Below are positions 26,539 through 39,643 of a stretch of DNA of 64,000 nucleotides, in pieces. A program made the translations under genes and the position numbers. How positions within the stretch are numbered: position 1 is the stretch's first letter; every line of letters begins with the position of its first letter. The notes beneath the pieces are model-generated. The model saw nothing but the letters and a program-made list of their open reading frames with translations. It ran no database searches and was not told the origin of the DNA. The DNA is from Modestobacter sp. VKM Ac-2982 (GTDB taxonomy: Bacteria > Actinomycetota > Actinomycetes > Mycobacteriales > Geodermatophilaceae), in NCBI RefSeq assembly GCF_026967935.1, contig NZ_JAPVBL010000003.1:675243-739242 (forward strand), read 5' to 3'.

Positions 26539-27812
26539 CCGCCGCCGTGCCCGTCACCGCGCCCGCCGCCGTGCACCGGCGCCCGGCCGGTGACGTGTCC
26601 CGCCGCGCCGGCTCGTGGGCCGGCCAGCTGGCCGCGCTGCTGATGGTCCTCGGCGCTGTCGACTGGCGCCGGGGCGCCTACTTCTCCGGCGCGGTCGACC
26701 CCGTCGTCCTCGGCAAGGCGCTGGTCGCCGGGTTCGGCCTGCTGCTCGCCCTCGGACTGGCCTCGGCCGGGCGCCGGTACCGGCTCGGCACCCTGTCGAT
26801 GTGGTTGTTGGCCATCGTGCTGGGCAGTTCGGTGTGGGGGGCACTGACCGCCGACCAGCTGCTCGGCGGCGGAGTGATGGCCGTCCGCGTCGCCGTCCTG
26901 GGCGGCACCGTCTTCTTCCTGCTCCGGGCGGCACCAGCGCTACAGGTGCTGCGCCAGGTCGCGCGGGCCTGCGGCGCCATCGCGGTGATCGCCTCGCTCA
27001 CCGGTCTGCCCGGGATGACCGAGGGGCGGCTGGCCGGGGGGCTGCCGGCCATGGACCCCAACGCGCTGGCCCTGCTGGCCGGCATCCCCCTGGTGTTCCT
27101 GGCCTGGCGCACGGTGCTCGGCGAGGCCGGCTGGGGCATCGCCGCCGGCGGTGGCTGGTTCCTCGCGGTGCTGTGGCTGACCGGGTCCCGGACGGCGCTG
27201 CTGATGCTGCTGGTGGCCGTGGCTGGCATGGCGGTGCACGTCCGGCGGCCCCGGGTCGGGCTGGTGGTCGGCGGCCTCGTGTTCGCTGCGCTGGCCGTGG
27301 TCGCGGCCGTCGGCACCGGGTTCCTGGCCGGTTTCGCGGCGCGCGGCGGCGACGGCACGAGCACACTGGGCTCCCGCTTCATCGCCTGGCGGGCCGCGGC
27401 CGACTGGGCCGGCTCCACCTGGCAGACCGTCTTCGGCGGCGGGCTCAACGTCAAGGTCATCCCCGTGACGGGGCAGTACTGGAAGACCCAGCCGCTGGAC
27501 AGCAGCTGGGCCTCGTTGCTGGTGCAGACCGGCCTCCTCGGCCTCCTCGTCGCCGCAGCCTGGGTGTGCTGGGTGGTCCGCGGCGCGCTGCGGGCGCCGC
27601 ACCCGCACCGGGTTCTCTTCCTCGGCCTGGGGGTCTTCCTGGTCGGCCGCAGCCTGCTGGAGAGCGGGCTGTTCGACGCCAGCCCGGCCTTCCTGCTCTT
27701 CCTCGCCGTCTCACTGCTGGCCGAGGGAGCGACCCGCCAGCGGTTGCGCGACGAGGCAGCCGGGCTGCCGGACGGCGGCCCGCCGGCGCCGGCCCGCACC
27801 GCTCACGGCTGA
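26535..27812 (+). CDS. O-antigen ligase/Wzy-like polymerase membrane protein
   Basis: 425 residues with about ten to twelve membrane helices. A larger extracytoplasmic loop (about residues 275-325) contains GSRFIAWRAAADWAGS followed by the hydrophilic QYWKTQPLDSSWASLLVQTG. This arrangement, a long periplasmic-side loop ending in a conserved S-W/LLVQTG-type segment before the last helices, is characteristic of Wzy/WaaL proteins. GLPAMDPNALALLAGI is the typical central helix-loop. It starts at a GTG overlapping the flippase stop. The likely role is polymerising exported repeat units. Polymerase and ligase cannot be distinguished from sequence. Confidence 0.82.
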   Translation: MTAAVPVTAPAAVHRRPAGDVSRRAGSWAGQLAALLMVLGAVDWRRGAYFSGAVDPVVLGKALVAGFGLLLALGLASAGRRYRLGTLSMWLLAIVLGSSVWGALTADQLLGGGVMAVRVAVLGGTVFFLLRAAPALQVLRQVARACGAIAVIASLTGLPGMTEGRLAGGLPAMDPNALALLAGIPLVFLAWRTVLGEAGWGIAAGGGWFLAVLWLTGSRTALLMLLVAVAGMAVHVRRPRVGLVVGGLVFAALAVVAAVGTGFLAGFAARGGDGTSTLGSRFIAWRAAADWAGSTWQTVFGGGLNVKVIPVTGQYWKTQPLDSSWASLLVQTGLLGLLVAAAWVCWVVRGALRAPHPHRVLFLGLGVFLVGRSLLESGLFDASPAFLLFLAVSLLAEGATRQRLRDEAAGLPDGGPPAPARTAHG

Positions 27813-28193
27813 CCCCGCGGCCGACGGCGGCCATCACCCGTCGGTCAGGTCCCCGTGCGGCCGGCCACGCCGGTCGGGACGACGGGCGAGGCTCCCGGCA
27901 GACGCCGGCGTGCCGCCGGCTGGTGCCGGGCCGCCGAACGGGGACGGCGACGCCGGATCGGTCGGGTCGCAGGCGGGAGCCCCGGTCGGCGGTGGGGCGC
28001 CTGCACCGAGGACCCGGCGCACCGCGGGGACCGGCGGCCACGCTGAATCCCCGCTGGAACCGCACTGCCCGCCCCGCGATGGCCAGCTGACGTCACGCCG
28101 GCCAGGCGGCCCAGCCGACGTCCCAGTGCACAGGTGAGGGCGAGGACCGGTGTGGCGCTCGCCCTCGTCGGCGCGGCGCTGGACGCGAACCGC
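27813..28193. other. 381-bp intergenic region between convergent polysaccharide genes
   Basis: Short open frames on both strands look like GC-rich noise (Arg/Pro/Gly-rich, no ribosome-binding sites). The only clear structure is the hairpin at 28136-28166, listed separately. I see nothing else. Confidence 0.5.
28136..28166 (-). terminator. Hairpin downstream of the Wzz-like gene
   Basis: GAGGGCGAG pairs with CTCGCCCTC across a 13-nt loop, 27 bp beyond the stop of the minus-strand gene. Plausible terminator, possibly serving both directions. Confidence 0.5.
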
Positions 28194-29381
28194 TCAGTCG
28201 CGGCCGGCCGGGACAGGACGCTGGGAGGCGGGCGCACTCAGCACGACGTCTTCGGGCGCCGCCACGGTGGGCTGGGGGCGACCCGCGTCACCGGCGCGGC
28301 GGTGCTGGTGGCGCGCCAGCACGACGGCGAGCACGGGGACGGTGGCGGCGTCGAGGATCGAGCGCATCTCCTGCAGGTCGTCCCGGTCGGTCCGGCCCGG
28401 TACGACGACCAGCACGGCTCCCACGCCGGCGCGGGCGAGCTCCCGCCACTGCCGCGGCGATGCCAGCGGCGAGCCGACCTGCAGCTGGACGCCGGGCCGG
28501 TCGGGTGCGACGCCGGTCGAGGAGGAGGCGACGTGCACGGGCACCTGCCAGGCCATGAGGTCGTCGGCGACCTGGTGGACGACCGACTCGACCGCCGACC
28601 GGCTGTCGGGGGCAGGCGAAACCGCGACCACCCGGACGTGCGCCTGCTCGGCCATCGGTTCCAGCTGGCGTGCCAGCAGGGTCGTCGACCGGCGGGCGGA
28701 CCGAGCCCTCCGGGTGCGCCTGGCCGGTGCGGCGTGCACGACCAGCTGGTCGGAGCCGCTGCCCCAGGCGGCCCGGACGTCGTCCGCGGTGTGCAGCCGG
28801 GTGTCCATCCGGCTGCGCGCGATGGCGACGGCGGCGCCCAGGACCAGGCCCACGACCAGGCCCAGCGGCAGCACCAGGGCGGGCACCGGCGAGATCGGCG
28901 TGGTCGGCACCGTGGCCGGGGTGGTCACGGAGAGGCTGACCGGCGAGGCACCGGAACCAGGCTGCTCCAGCCGCTCCACCGCGGTGCCGAACCGCTCGGC
29001 GACGGCGTCGGCGATCTCGGCGGCCCGGCTCGCGTCGCGGTCGGTGACGGCGATCTCGATCTGCGAGGTGTCCACCGGGTTCGTGGCGACCACCCGCTCG
29101 CGGAGGTTGGAGAAGGACTCGGTCAGCCCCAGCTCCTCGATGACCGGCGCCAGGACCGTGCGACTGGCGGCCACCTCGGGGTAGCTGCTCACCCGCTGGT
29201 TCACGAACTGCGAGCTGCTGGTGCTGCCGTCGACGCCGGCGACGAACACCTGGGCGGTGGCCTGGTAGGTCGGCGGGGTCACCAACACGACGGCGAGGGC
29301 GACCAGCAGGCCGGCGAGGGCCACGCCGACCCAGGTTGTCCAGTACCGGCGAAGCGCCACCCCGTAGTCCTGCAGTTCCAT
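28194..29381 (-). CDS. Wzz-type polysaccharide chain-length/co-polymerase protein with degenerate kinase-like C-terminus
   Basis: Polysaccharide co-polymerase of 395 residues. The N-terminal Wzz domain begins MELQDYGVALRRYW with a first membrane helix (about 18-38), followed by an extracytoplasmic region (about 40-165) and a second helix (about 170-195) preceded by TTPISPVPALVLPLG. This is the layout of actinobacterial CapA-type proteins. The remaining 190 residues align in position with a BY-tyrosine kinase domain (VRVVAVSPAPDSRSAVESV... VLVVVPGRTDRDDLQEM), but the Walker A lysine/serine loop is absent and no tyrosine cluster exists. It should therefore be catalytically dead. The ATG at 29381 has AGGGGGAC upstream. 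It is divergent from the cytidylyltransferase gene. Confidence 0.85.
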   Translation of the reverse strand: MELQDYGVALRRYWTTWVGVALAGLLVALAVVLVTPPTYQATAQVFVAGVDGSTSSSQFVNQRVSSYPEVAASRTVLAPVIEELGLTESFSNLRERVVATNPVDTSQIEIAVTDRDASRAAEIADAVAERFGTAVERLEQPGSGASPVSLSVTTPATVPTTPISPVPALVLPLGLVVGLVLGAAVAIARSRMDTRLHTADDVRAAWGSGSDQLVVHAAPARRTRRARSARRSTTLLARQLEPMAEQAHVRVVAVSPAPDSRSAVESVVHQVADDLMAWQVPVHVASSSTGVAPDRPGVQLQVGSPLASPRQWRELARAGVGAVLVVVPGRTDRDDLQEMRSILDAATVPVLAVVLARHQHRRAGDAGRPQPTVAAPEDVVLSAPASQRPVPAGRD

Positions 29382-29756
29382 GCCGCCGTCCCCCTGTCCA
29401 CCCGCCGGGGCGCCCCCCGGTGCCCGGCGCACCGTCTCGACGTCCCTGCCCTCTTCGCGAGGCTACGGCGCTGACCAGGCACGACACGGCCCCGAGCGGG
29501 GCATCTCACCCGATCGGGAGAGCACGCCGGACGGGTCACCCGGCGACGCCGGGCGCAGGTCGGGGCGTCGACCTGCGAGCGGCCCGCGCATCGCCACCGA
29601 TCAGGTCAACCGCGCCGCACCAACGGGTGAACCTGCCGCCTGAGACTCACGGTCCGTCACGAAGCCGCCCTAACTTCGAGGCCGAACCGCAGTCGGACCA
29701 ACATCCCCGTCCGACCGTGATCACGGTACGTGTCGGTCGTCAGAGGAGAATGTGCG
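29382..29756. promoter_or_regulatory. Divergent intergenic region (wzz-like / cytidylyltransferase)
   Basis: 375 bp without a gene. On the minus strand TAGCCT (29465-29460) could be the -10 of the Wzz-like gene. On the plus side the perfect 14-bp palindrome ACCGTGATCACGGT (29714-29727) overlaps a TACGTG box and ends 29 bp before the cytidylyltransferase ATG, which looks like an operator over a promoter. Confidence 0.45.
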
Positions 29757-30245
29757 ATGTCCGGAACCAGCACAGGCGGTGGGCAGCGTCCCGTCATCGG
29801 GTACGCGCCCGGCGCGTACGACCTGTTCCACATCGGGCACCTCAACGTCCTCAAGCACGCGGCCGAGCACTGCGACCGGCTCGTCGTCGGCGTCGTGTCG
29901 GACGAGATGCTGCTGCAGGCCAAGGGCCGGCTGCCGGTCATCCCGCTGGCCGAGCGGATGGAGATCGTGCGCAACCTGCGCTTCGTCGACGACGTGCACG
30001 CCGAGGTGGTGCCGGAGAAGATCGACACCTGGCGCGAGGTGCGGTTCGACGTCCTGTTCAAGGGCGACGACTGGCGGGGCACCGCCAAGGGCCAGAAGCT
30101 CGAGCGGGACTTCGCCGCGGTCGGCGTCGAAGTGCACTACTTCCCCTACACGGTGCACACCTCCAGCACGATCCTGCGCAAGGCGCTGGCCGCCATCGAC
30201 GCCCCGGAGCCGGTGGGCCGGGTGGCCCGGGCCCTGACCTCCTGA
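29757..30245 (+). CDS. Cytidylyltransferase family protein (TagD/glycerol-3-phosphate cytidylyltransferase-like)
   Basis: Small nucleotidyltransferase of 162 residues that should couple CTP to a phospho-alcohol and release pyrophosphate. The HxGH nucleotide motif is DLFHIGHLNVLK at about residues 21-32. The second signature, normally RTxGISTT, appears as HTSSTILRK near residue 140. The intervening lysine motif KGRLPVIPLAERMEIV and FKGDDW match TagD/PCT-type enzymes. I chose the ATG at 29757, with GAGGAG 8 nt upstream, over an in-frame GTG at 29730. It would supply a CDP-alcohol to the CDP-alcohol phosphatidyltransferase at 16976. The alcohol (glycerol, ethanolamine, other) is not identifiable. 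Confidence 0.85.
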   Translation: MSGTSTGGGQRPVIGYAPGAYDLFHIGHLNVLKHAAEHCDRLVVGVVSDEMLLQAKGRLPVIPLAERMEIVRNLRFVDDVHAEVVPEKIDTWREVRFDVLFKGDDWRGTAKGQKLERDFAAVGVEVHYFPYTVHTSSTILRKALAAIDAPEPVGRVARALTS

Positions 30246-30274
30246 GCGACCCCACGCCCCGCCGCCACCGGGGC

Positions 30275-30280
30275 TAACCT
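30275..30280 (+). promoter_or_regulatory. -10 box of mfd
   Basis: TAACCT within GGGCTAACCTGGACGA, a strong actinobacterial -10. The transcript would start near 30287 with a leader of about 65-73 nt. Confidence 0.55.
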
Positions 30281-30350
30281 GGACGACGGCCCCCGCGCGC
30301 ACCCGGCGCGCTCTGCTCTGCAGCGGACGTGGTGCGGCCCAGGAACTGGA

Positions 30351-33300
30351 GTGACCCCCGTGAGCTTGCGCGGCGTGCTCGACGTCGTCCTGTCCGACGC
30401 CGGCGTTGCCTCGGTGGTGGGCAAGGCCGGCACGGCCGACCTGACCGTCACCGCCCCGCCGCCGGTCCAGCCGCTGGTGGCGGCGGCGCTGGCGGCCCCG
30501 GCACCCGGTGCCGACGTGCCGGTGCTGGTGGTCACCGCGGGGGAGCGGGACGCCGACGCGCTGGCCGCGGTGCTGCGCTGCTTCCTCCCCGACCGGCGGG
30601 TGGAGGTCTTCCCCGCCTGGGAGACGTTGCCGCACGAGCGGCTCAGCCCCCGCCCCGACACCGTCGGCCGCCGGCTGGCCGTGCTGCGCGACCTGGCCCA
30701 CCCCGGCGAGAACGGCACCGTCGACGTGCTGGTCGCCCCGGTGCGCAGCGTGCTGCAGCCGCTGGCCCCCGGGCTGGGCGACCTGGTGCCGGTGGAGCTG
30801 GCGCCGGGTCAGAGCGCCGACCTCGACGTGGTCTCCCAGGCGCTGTCCGACGCCGCCTACACCCGGGTGGAGCTGGTCGAGAAGCGCGGGGAGTTCGCCG
30901 TCCGCGGTGGCCTGCTCGACGTCTTCCCGCCCACCGAGCCGCACCCGGTGCGGGTGGAGTTCTGGGGTGACGAGGTCGACGAGCTGCGGTACTTCTCCGC
31001 CGCCGACCAGCGGTCGCTGGACGAGCGGCCCGACCGGCTGTGGGCCGCGCCGTGCCGGGAGCTGCTGCTCACCGCCGACGTCCGGGCCCGCGCCGTCCGG
31101 CTGGGGGTCGACCACCCGGAACTGGCCGAGGTGACCGGCAAGCTCGCCGAGGGCATCGCCGTGGAGGGCATGGAGTCGCTGATCCCAGCGCTCATCGGTG
31201 GTCACCAGATGCAGCTGCTGACCGACCTGGTGGCACCGGGCACGCACGTGCTGGTCTGCGACCCCGAGCGGGTGCGCAGCCGGTCCGCGGACCTGGTGCG
31301 CACCGCCGAGGAGTTCCTCGCCGCCTCCTGGCAGACCGCGGCCGAGGCCGGCCAGGCGCCGATCGACCTGGGCGCCTCCTCCTTCCAGGACCTCGCCGAC
31401 GTCCAGGACGCCGCCCGGACCCGGGGCCTGCCCTGGTGGACGACGGGCGCCTTCACCCTCTCCCCGGACGACGACGACCAGCACGTCACCCTGGACGCCA
31501 CCGGGGTCGAGCGCTTCCACGGCGACCAGGCGCGCGCCTTCGACCAGCTGCGCAGCTGGGGCCGCGACGGCTGGCGGGTCGCCCTGACCTTCGCCGGCCC
31601 CGGCCCGGCCCAGCGCGCGGCCGACCAGCTCACCGAGGCCGACCTGGGTGCCCGCCTGGTGCCCGGCATCGAGACCGCGCCGACCGCGGGGCCGACGCTG
31701 ATCACCCAGGGCAACCTGGAGGCCGGCTTCACCTTCCCGGCCGTGGGCCTCGCGCTGGTCACCGAGGGCGACCTCACCGGCCAGCGCGGCACCTCGATGA
31801 AGGACGCCACCAAGATGCCGGCCCGCCGGCGCAACGCCGTGGACCTGGTGCAGCTGCAGCCGGGTGACCTGGTGGTGCACGAGCAGCACGGCGTCGGCCG
31901 CTACGTGGAGATGGTCAGCCGCACCGTGCACGGCGGGCAGCGGGACTACCTGATCGTCGAGTACGCGCCGGGCAAGCGGAACCAGCCACCGGACCGGCTG
32001 TTCGTCCCCACCGACTCCCTCGACCAGCTGACCCGCTACGTCGGTGGTGAGGCGCCGGCGCTGTCCAAGCTCGGCGGTGCGGACTGGCAGAAGACGAAGA
32101 ACCAGGCCCGCAAGGCGGTCAAGCAGATCGCCGCGGAGCTCATCCGGCTGTACTCGGCACGGATGGCGTCCAAGGGCCACGCCTTCGGGCCCGACACCGT
32201 CTGGCAGCGCGAGCTGGAGGACGCCTTCCCGTTCACCGAGACCCCCGACCAGCTGGCCGCGATCGACGAGGTCAAGGCGGACATGTCCCAGCCGGTGCCG
32301 ATGGACCGGATCATCTGCGGCGACGTCGGCTACGGGAAGACCGAGATCGCGGTCCGGGCGGCGTTCAAGGCGGTGCAGGACGGCAAGCAGGTCGGCGTCC
32401 TGGTGCCGACGACGCTGCTGGCCAACCAGCACTTCAAGACCTTCTCCGAGCGGTTCGCGCAGTTCCCGGTGACGGTCGCGGTGCTGTCCCGGTTCCAGTC
32501 GAAGACCGAGTCCGACGAGGTGCTGCGCAAGCTGGCCGACGGCGAGATCGACGTCCTGGTCGGCACCCATCGGCTGCTGCAGCCGACCACCCGGTTCAAG
32601 GACCTGGGGCTGGTCATCGTGGACGAGGAGCAGCGCTTCGGCGTCGAGCACAAGGAGTACCTGAAGAGCGTGCGGACGGCGGTCGACGTGCTGTCGATGT
32701 CGGCCACCCCGATCCCACGCACGCTGGAGATGAGCCTCACCGGCATCCGCGAGATGTCCACGATCCTCACCCCGCCGGAGGAACGGCACCCGGTGCTGAC
32801 CTACGTCGGCGCGTGGGAGGACAAGCAGATGGCCGCGGCCATCCGCCGCGAGCTGCTCCGCGACGGCCAGGTGTTCGTGATCCACAACCGGGTGCAGTCG
32901 ATCGACAAGGCCGCGGCGAAGATCCGGAACCTGGTGCCCGAGGCCCGGGTGGCGGTCGGCCACGGCCAGATGAAGGAGCACGAGCTCGAACGGATCATGG
33001 TCGGCTTCTGGGAGAAGGAGTACGACGTCCTGGTCGCCACCACGATCGTCGAGTCGGGGCTGGACATCCCCAACGCCAACACCCTGATCGTCGACCGGGC
33101 CGACATGTTCGGCCTCTCCCAGCTGCACCAGATCCGCGGCCGGGTCGGCCGGGGCCGGGAGCGGGCCTACGCCTACTTCACCTACGACCCGACCAAGCCG
33201 CTCACCGAGACCTCGGTCGACCGGCTGACCACCATCGCGCACAACACCGACCTCGGGGCCGGCATGGCGGTGGCGATGAAGGACCTGGAGATCCGCGGTT

Positions 33301-33905
33301 CGGGCAACCTGCTCGGCGGCGAGCAGTCCGGGCACATCGCAGGGGTCGGCTTCGACCTCTACGTCCGGCTGGTCGGCGAGGCGGTCAGCGACTACCGGGC
33401 CCAGGCGACGGGGGAGTCCCCGGCCGTCGAGCCGGCCGAGGTCCGGGTCGACCTGCCGGTCGACGCGCACCTGCCGCACGACTACGTGCCCGGCGAGCGG
33501 CTGCGGATGGAGGCCTACCGCAAGGTGGCGTCCGTCCAGGACGACGACCAGGCGCAGGCGGTGCTCGACGAGCTGACCGACCGCTACGGCGCACCCCCGG
33601 CCCCGGTGCTCAACCTGCTGGCGGTGGCCCGGTTCCGCGCGGCCATGCGCCACCTCGGGGTCACCGAGGTGTCCATGCAGGGGCGCAACGTCCGGGTCGG
33701 CCCGGTGGAGCTGCGCGAGTCCCAGGTGATGAAGCTGTCCCGGCTCGCCGAGGGCGCCACCTACAAGGACGCCGTCCGCACGGTCTCGATCAAGGTGCCG
33801 GTCGGCCCGGACCGGCGCACGCCGCTGCGCGACGTCGCCCTGCTGGAGAAGCTGCACGCGCTGCTCACGTCGGTCCTCGAACAGCCCGTCGCCGTCGCGT
33901 CCTGA
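30351..33905 (+). CDS. mfd: Transcription-repair coupling factor
   Basis: Translocase that removes stalled RNA polymerase at DNA lesions and recruits UvrA. At 1,184 residues it is full length. The UvrB-homology region (PAWETLPHERLSP) is N-terminal, and the RNA-polymerase-interacting domain follows GDLVVHEQHGVGRY (about residues 504-517). The SF2 helicase motor has Walker A GDVGYGKTE at about 657, DEEQRFG at about 757, the SATPIPRTLEM motif and QIRGRVGRG. The C-terminal TRCF domain ends in the VALLEKLHALL region. Two starts fit: GTG 30351 with AGGA upstream, or GTG 30360 with GGAG 8 nt upstream; they differ by 3 residues. Confidence 0.97.
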   Translation: MTPVSLRGVLDVVLSDAGVASVVGKAGTADLTVTAPPPVQPLVAAALAAPAPGADVPVLVVTAGERDADALAAVLRCFLPDRRVEVFPAWETLPHERLSPRPDTVGRRLAVLRDLAHPGENGTVDVLVAPVRSVLQPLAPGLGDLVPVELAPGQSADLDVVSQALSDAAYTRVELVEKRGEFAVRGGLLDVFPPTEPHPVRVEFWGDEVDELRYFSAADQRSLDERPDRLWAAPCRELLLTADVRARAVRLGVDHPELAEVTGKLAEGIAVEGMESLIPALIGGHQMQLLTDLVAPGTHVLVCDPERVRSRSADLVRTAEEFLAASWQTAAEAGQAPIDLGASSFQDLADVQDAARTRGLPWWTTGAFTLSPDDDDQHVTLDATGVERFHGDQARAFDQLRSWGRDGWRVALTFAGPGPAQRAADQLTEADLGARLVPGIETAPTAGPTLITQGNLEAGFTFPAVGLALVTEGDLTGQRGTSMKDATKMPARRRNAVDLVQLQPGDLVVHEQHGVGRYVEMVSRTVHGGQRDYLIVEYAPGKRNQPPDRLFVPTDSLDQLTRYVGGEAPALSKLGGADWQKTKNQARKAVKQIAAELIRLYSARMASKGHAFGPDTVWQRELEDAFPFTETPDQLAAIDEVKADMSQPVPMDRIICGDVGYGKTEIAVRAAFKAVQDGKQVGVLVPTTLLANQHFKTFSERFAQFPVTVAVLSRFQSKTESDEVLRKLADGEIDVLVGTHRLLQPTTRFKDLGLVIVDEEQRFGVEHKEYLKSVRTAVDVLSMSATPIPRTLEMSLTGIREMSTILTPPEERHPVLTYVGAWEDKQMAAAIRRELLRDGQVFVIHNRVQSIDKAAAKIRNLVPEARVAVGHGQMKEHELERIMVGFWEKEYDVLVATTIVESGLDIPNANTLIVDRADMFGLSQLHQIRGRVGRGRERAYAYFTYDPTKPLTETSVDRLTTIAHNTDLGAGMAVAMKDLEIRGSGNLLGGEQSGHIAGVGFDLYVRLVGEAVSDYRAQATGESPAVEPAEVRVDLPVDAHLPHDYVPGERLRMEAYRKVASVQDDDQAQAVLDELTDRYGAPPAPVLNLLAVARFRAAMRHLGVTEVSMQGRNVRVGPVELRESQVMKLSRLAEGATYKDAVRTVSIKVPVGPDRRTPLRDVALLEKLHALLTSVLEQPVAVAS

Positions 33906-33951
33906 GTGCAGGGTGCGGCGTGGGTCACACCGGGTGTGGCACGCTCGCGCC

Positions 33952-34944
33952 GTGCCGCGCCGCAGACTCCTCGCCGTCCTGCTCGTGGGTGCCGCCGGGG
34001 TGGGTGGCCTGACCGGGTGCCGCACCTCCCCGGACGTCGCCGCCTACGTCGGCGAGGAGCAGGTGACCGTCGCCGAGCTGGACGAGGCCGTCGACGCCCG
34101 GCTCGCCGACCCGGCCATCGCCGCCTACGCCGCGGGCAACGAGGTCGGCTACACCCGCCAGGTGCTGTCCCTGCAGGTGGGCGGGGAGCTGCACGAGGAG
34201 GTCGCCCGGCGCTGGGACGTCGAGGTGTCCGACGCCGACGTGCGCGAGCGGATCACCGAGCTGCTGGGTGGCGCCGACCCGGAGGTGGTCTTCGCGCAGG
34301 TGGCGCAGCAGCAGGGCGTCAACGAGGCCGACGTGGTGCAGAACGTCCGCCAGCAGATGATCCGCGAGCGCGCCGCGGTCGCCGCCGGGCTCGCCGAGCT
34401 CTCCGAGGCGGCGCTGCGCGAGCGCTACGAGGAGGTGCGGGCGGGGCTCGCGCAGGTCGAGCTCGGCCTGGTCACCGTGCCCGACCAGGCCACCGCCGAC
34501 GCCGTGCTGGCCCAGCTGACCGCCGACCCGGCCGGCTACCCGGCGCTGGCCGCCCAGTACGCCGGACCCAACACGCTGCCGCAGATCGAGCCCCGCGCAC
34601 CGGCCGACCTGCCGGAGGTGCTGGCCGCGCCGATCGCGGCGACGCCCGCCGGGCAGGGGTTCACCCTGGCGCTGCCGGAGGCCGGCGGGGTGGTGGTCGG
34701 CTTCGTCCGCGACGTCGCCGTCCCGACGTTCGAGGAGCTGCGCCCGCAGCTGGCCGATGCGGCCGCGGCCGAGGCGGCGGAGGCGGGCATCGCGCTGGTG
34801 ACCGAGGTGCGCGAGGACCTCGACCTGGTGGTCAACCCGCGCTTCGGCGTGCTGGAGGAGGGCCAGGTCGTCGCCGCGGACGGCGGTGTGGTGCAGCTGC
34901 TGGAGGACGCCCGCGAGGACGCCGCCGGGGTTGCCGGAGACTGA
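33952..34944 (+). CDS. SurA N-terminal-like lipoprotein (possible periplasmic chaperone/PPIase)
   Basis: Exported lipoprotein of 330 residues. The signal peptide RRRLLAVLLVGAAGVGG ends in the lipobox LTGC with the modified cysteine at residue 23. The next part, AAYVGEEQVTVAELDEAVDARL, is typical of SurA_N/PrsA-like chaperones that begin with a beta-strand and then a helical dimerisation domain. Residues about 150-260 (LAQVELGLVTVPDQATADAVL, YAGPNTLPQ) resemble a divergent parvulin domain but lack clearly conserved active-site residues. I chose the GTG at 33952, directly before the basic signal region. It lies between mfd and mazG, 4 bp before mazG, near where mycobacteria carry lipoprotein LpqU, but it is not an LpqU homologue. 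Confidence 0.75.
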   Translation: MPRRRLLAVLLVGAAGVGGLTGCRTSPDVAAYVGEEQVTVAELDEAVDARLADPAIAAYAAGNEVGYTRQVLSLQVGGELHEEVARRWDVEVSDADVRERITELLGGADPEVVFAQVAQQQGVNEADVVQNVRQQMIRERAAVAAGLAELSEAALRERYEEVRAGLAQVELGLVTVPDQATADAVLAQLTADPAGYPALAAQYAGPNTLPQIEPRAPADLPEVLAAPIAATPAGQGFTLALPEAGGVVVGFVRDVAVPTFEELRPQLADAAAAEAAEAGIALVTEVREDLDLVVNPRFGVLEEGQVVAADGGVVQLLEDAREDAAGVAGD

Positions 34945-34948
34945 CGGG

Positions 34949-39630
<4,682 letters not shown>

Positions 39631-39643
39631 GTCCGAGCACGAC

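Noticed and set aside
27834-28137. Several 60-80 codon frames between the polymerase-like and Wzz-like genes
   Set aside because: All are Arg/Pro/Gly-rich with no start signal and overlap each other on both strands.
29721-34025. A 1,434-codon minus-strand frame opposite mfd
   Set aside because: Shadow of mfd; no recognisable motif and biased Gly/Arg/Val/His composition.
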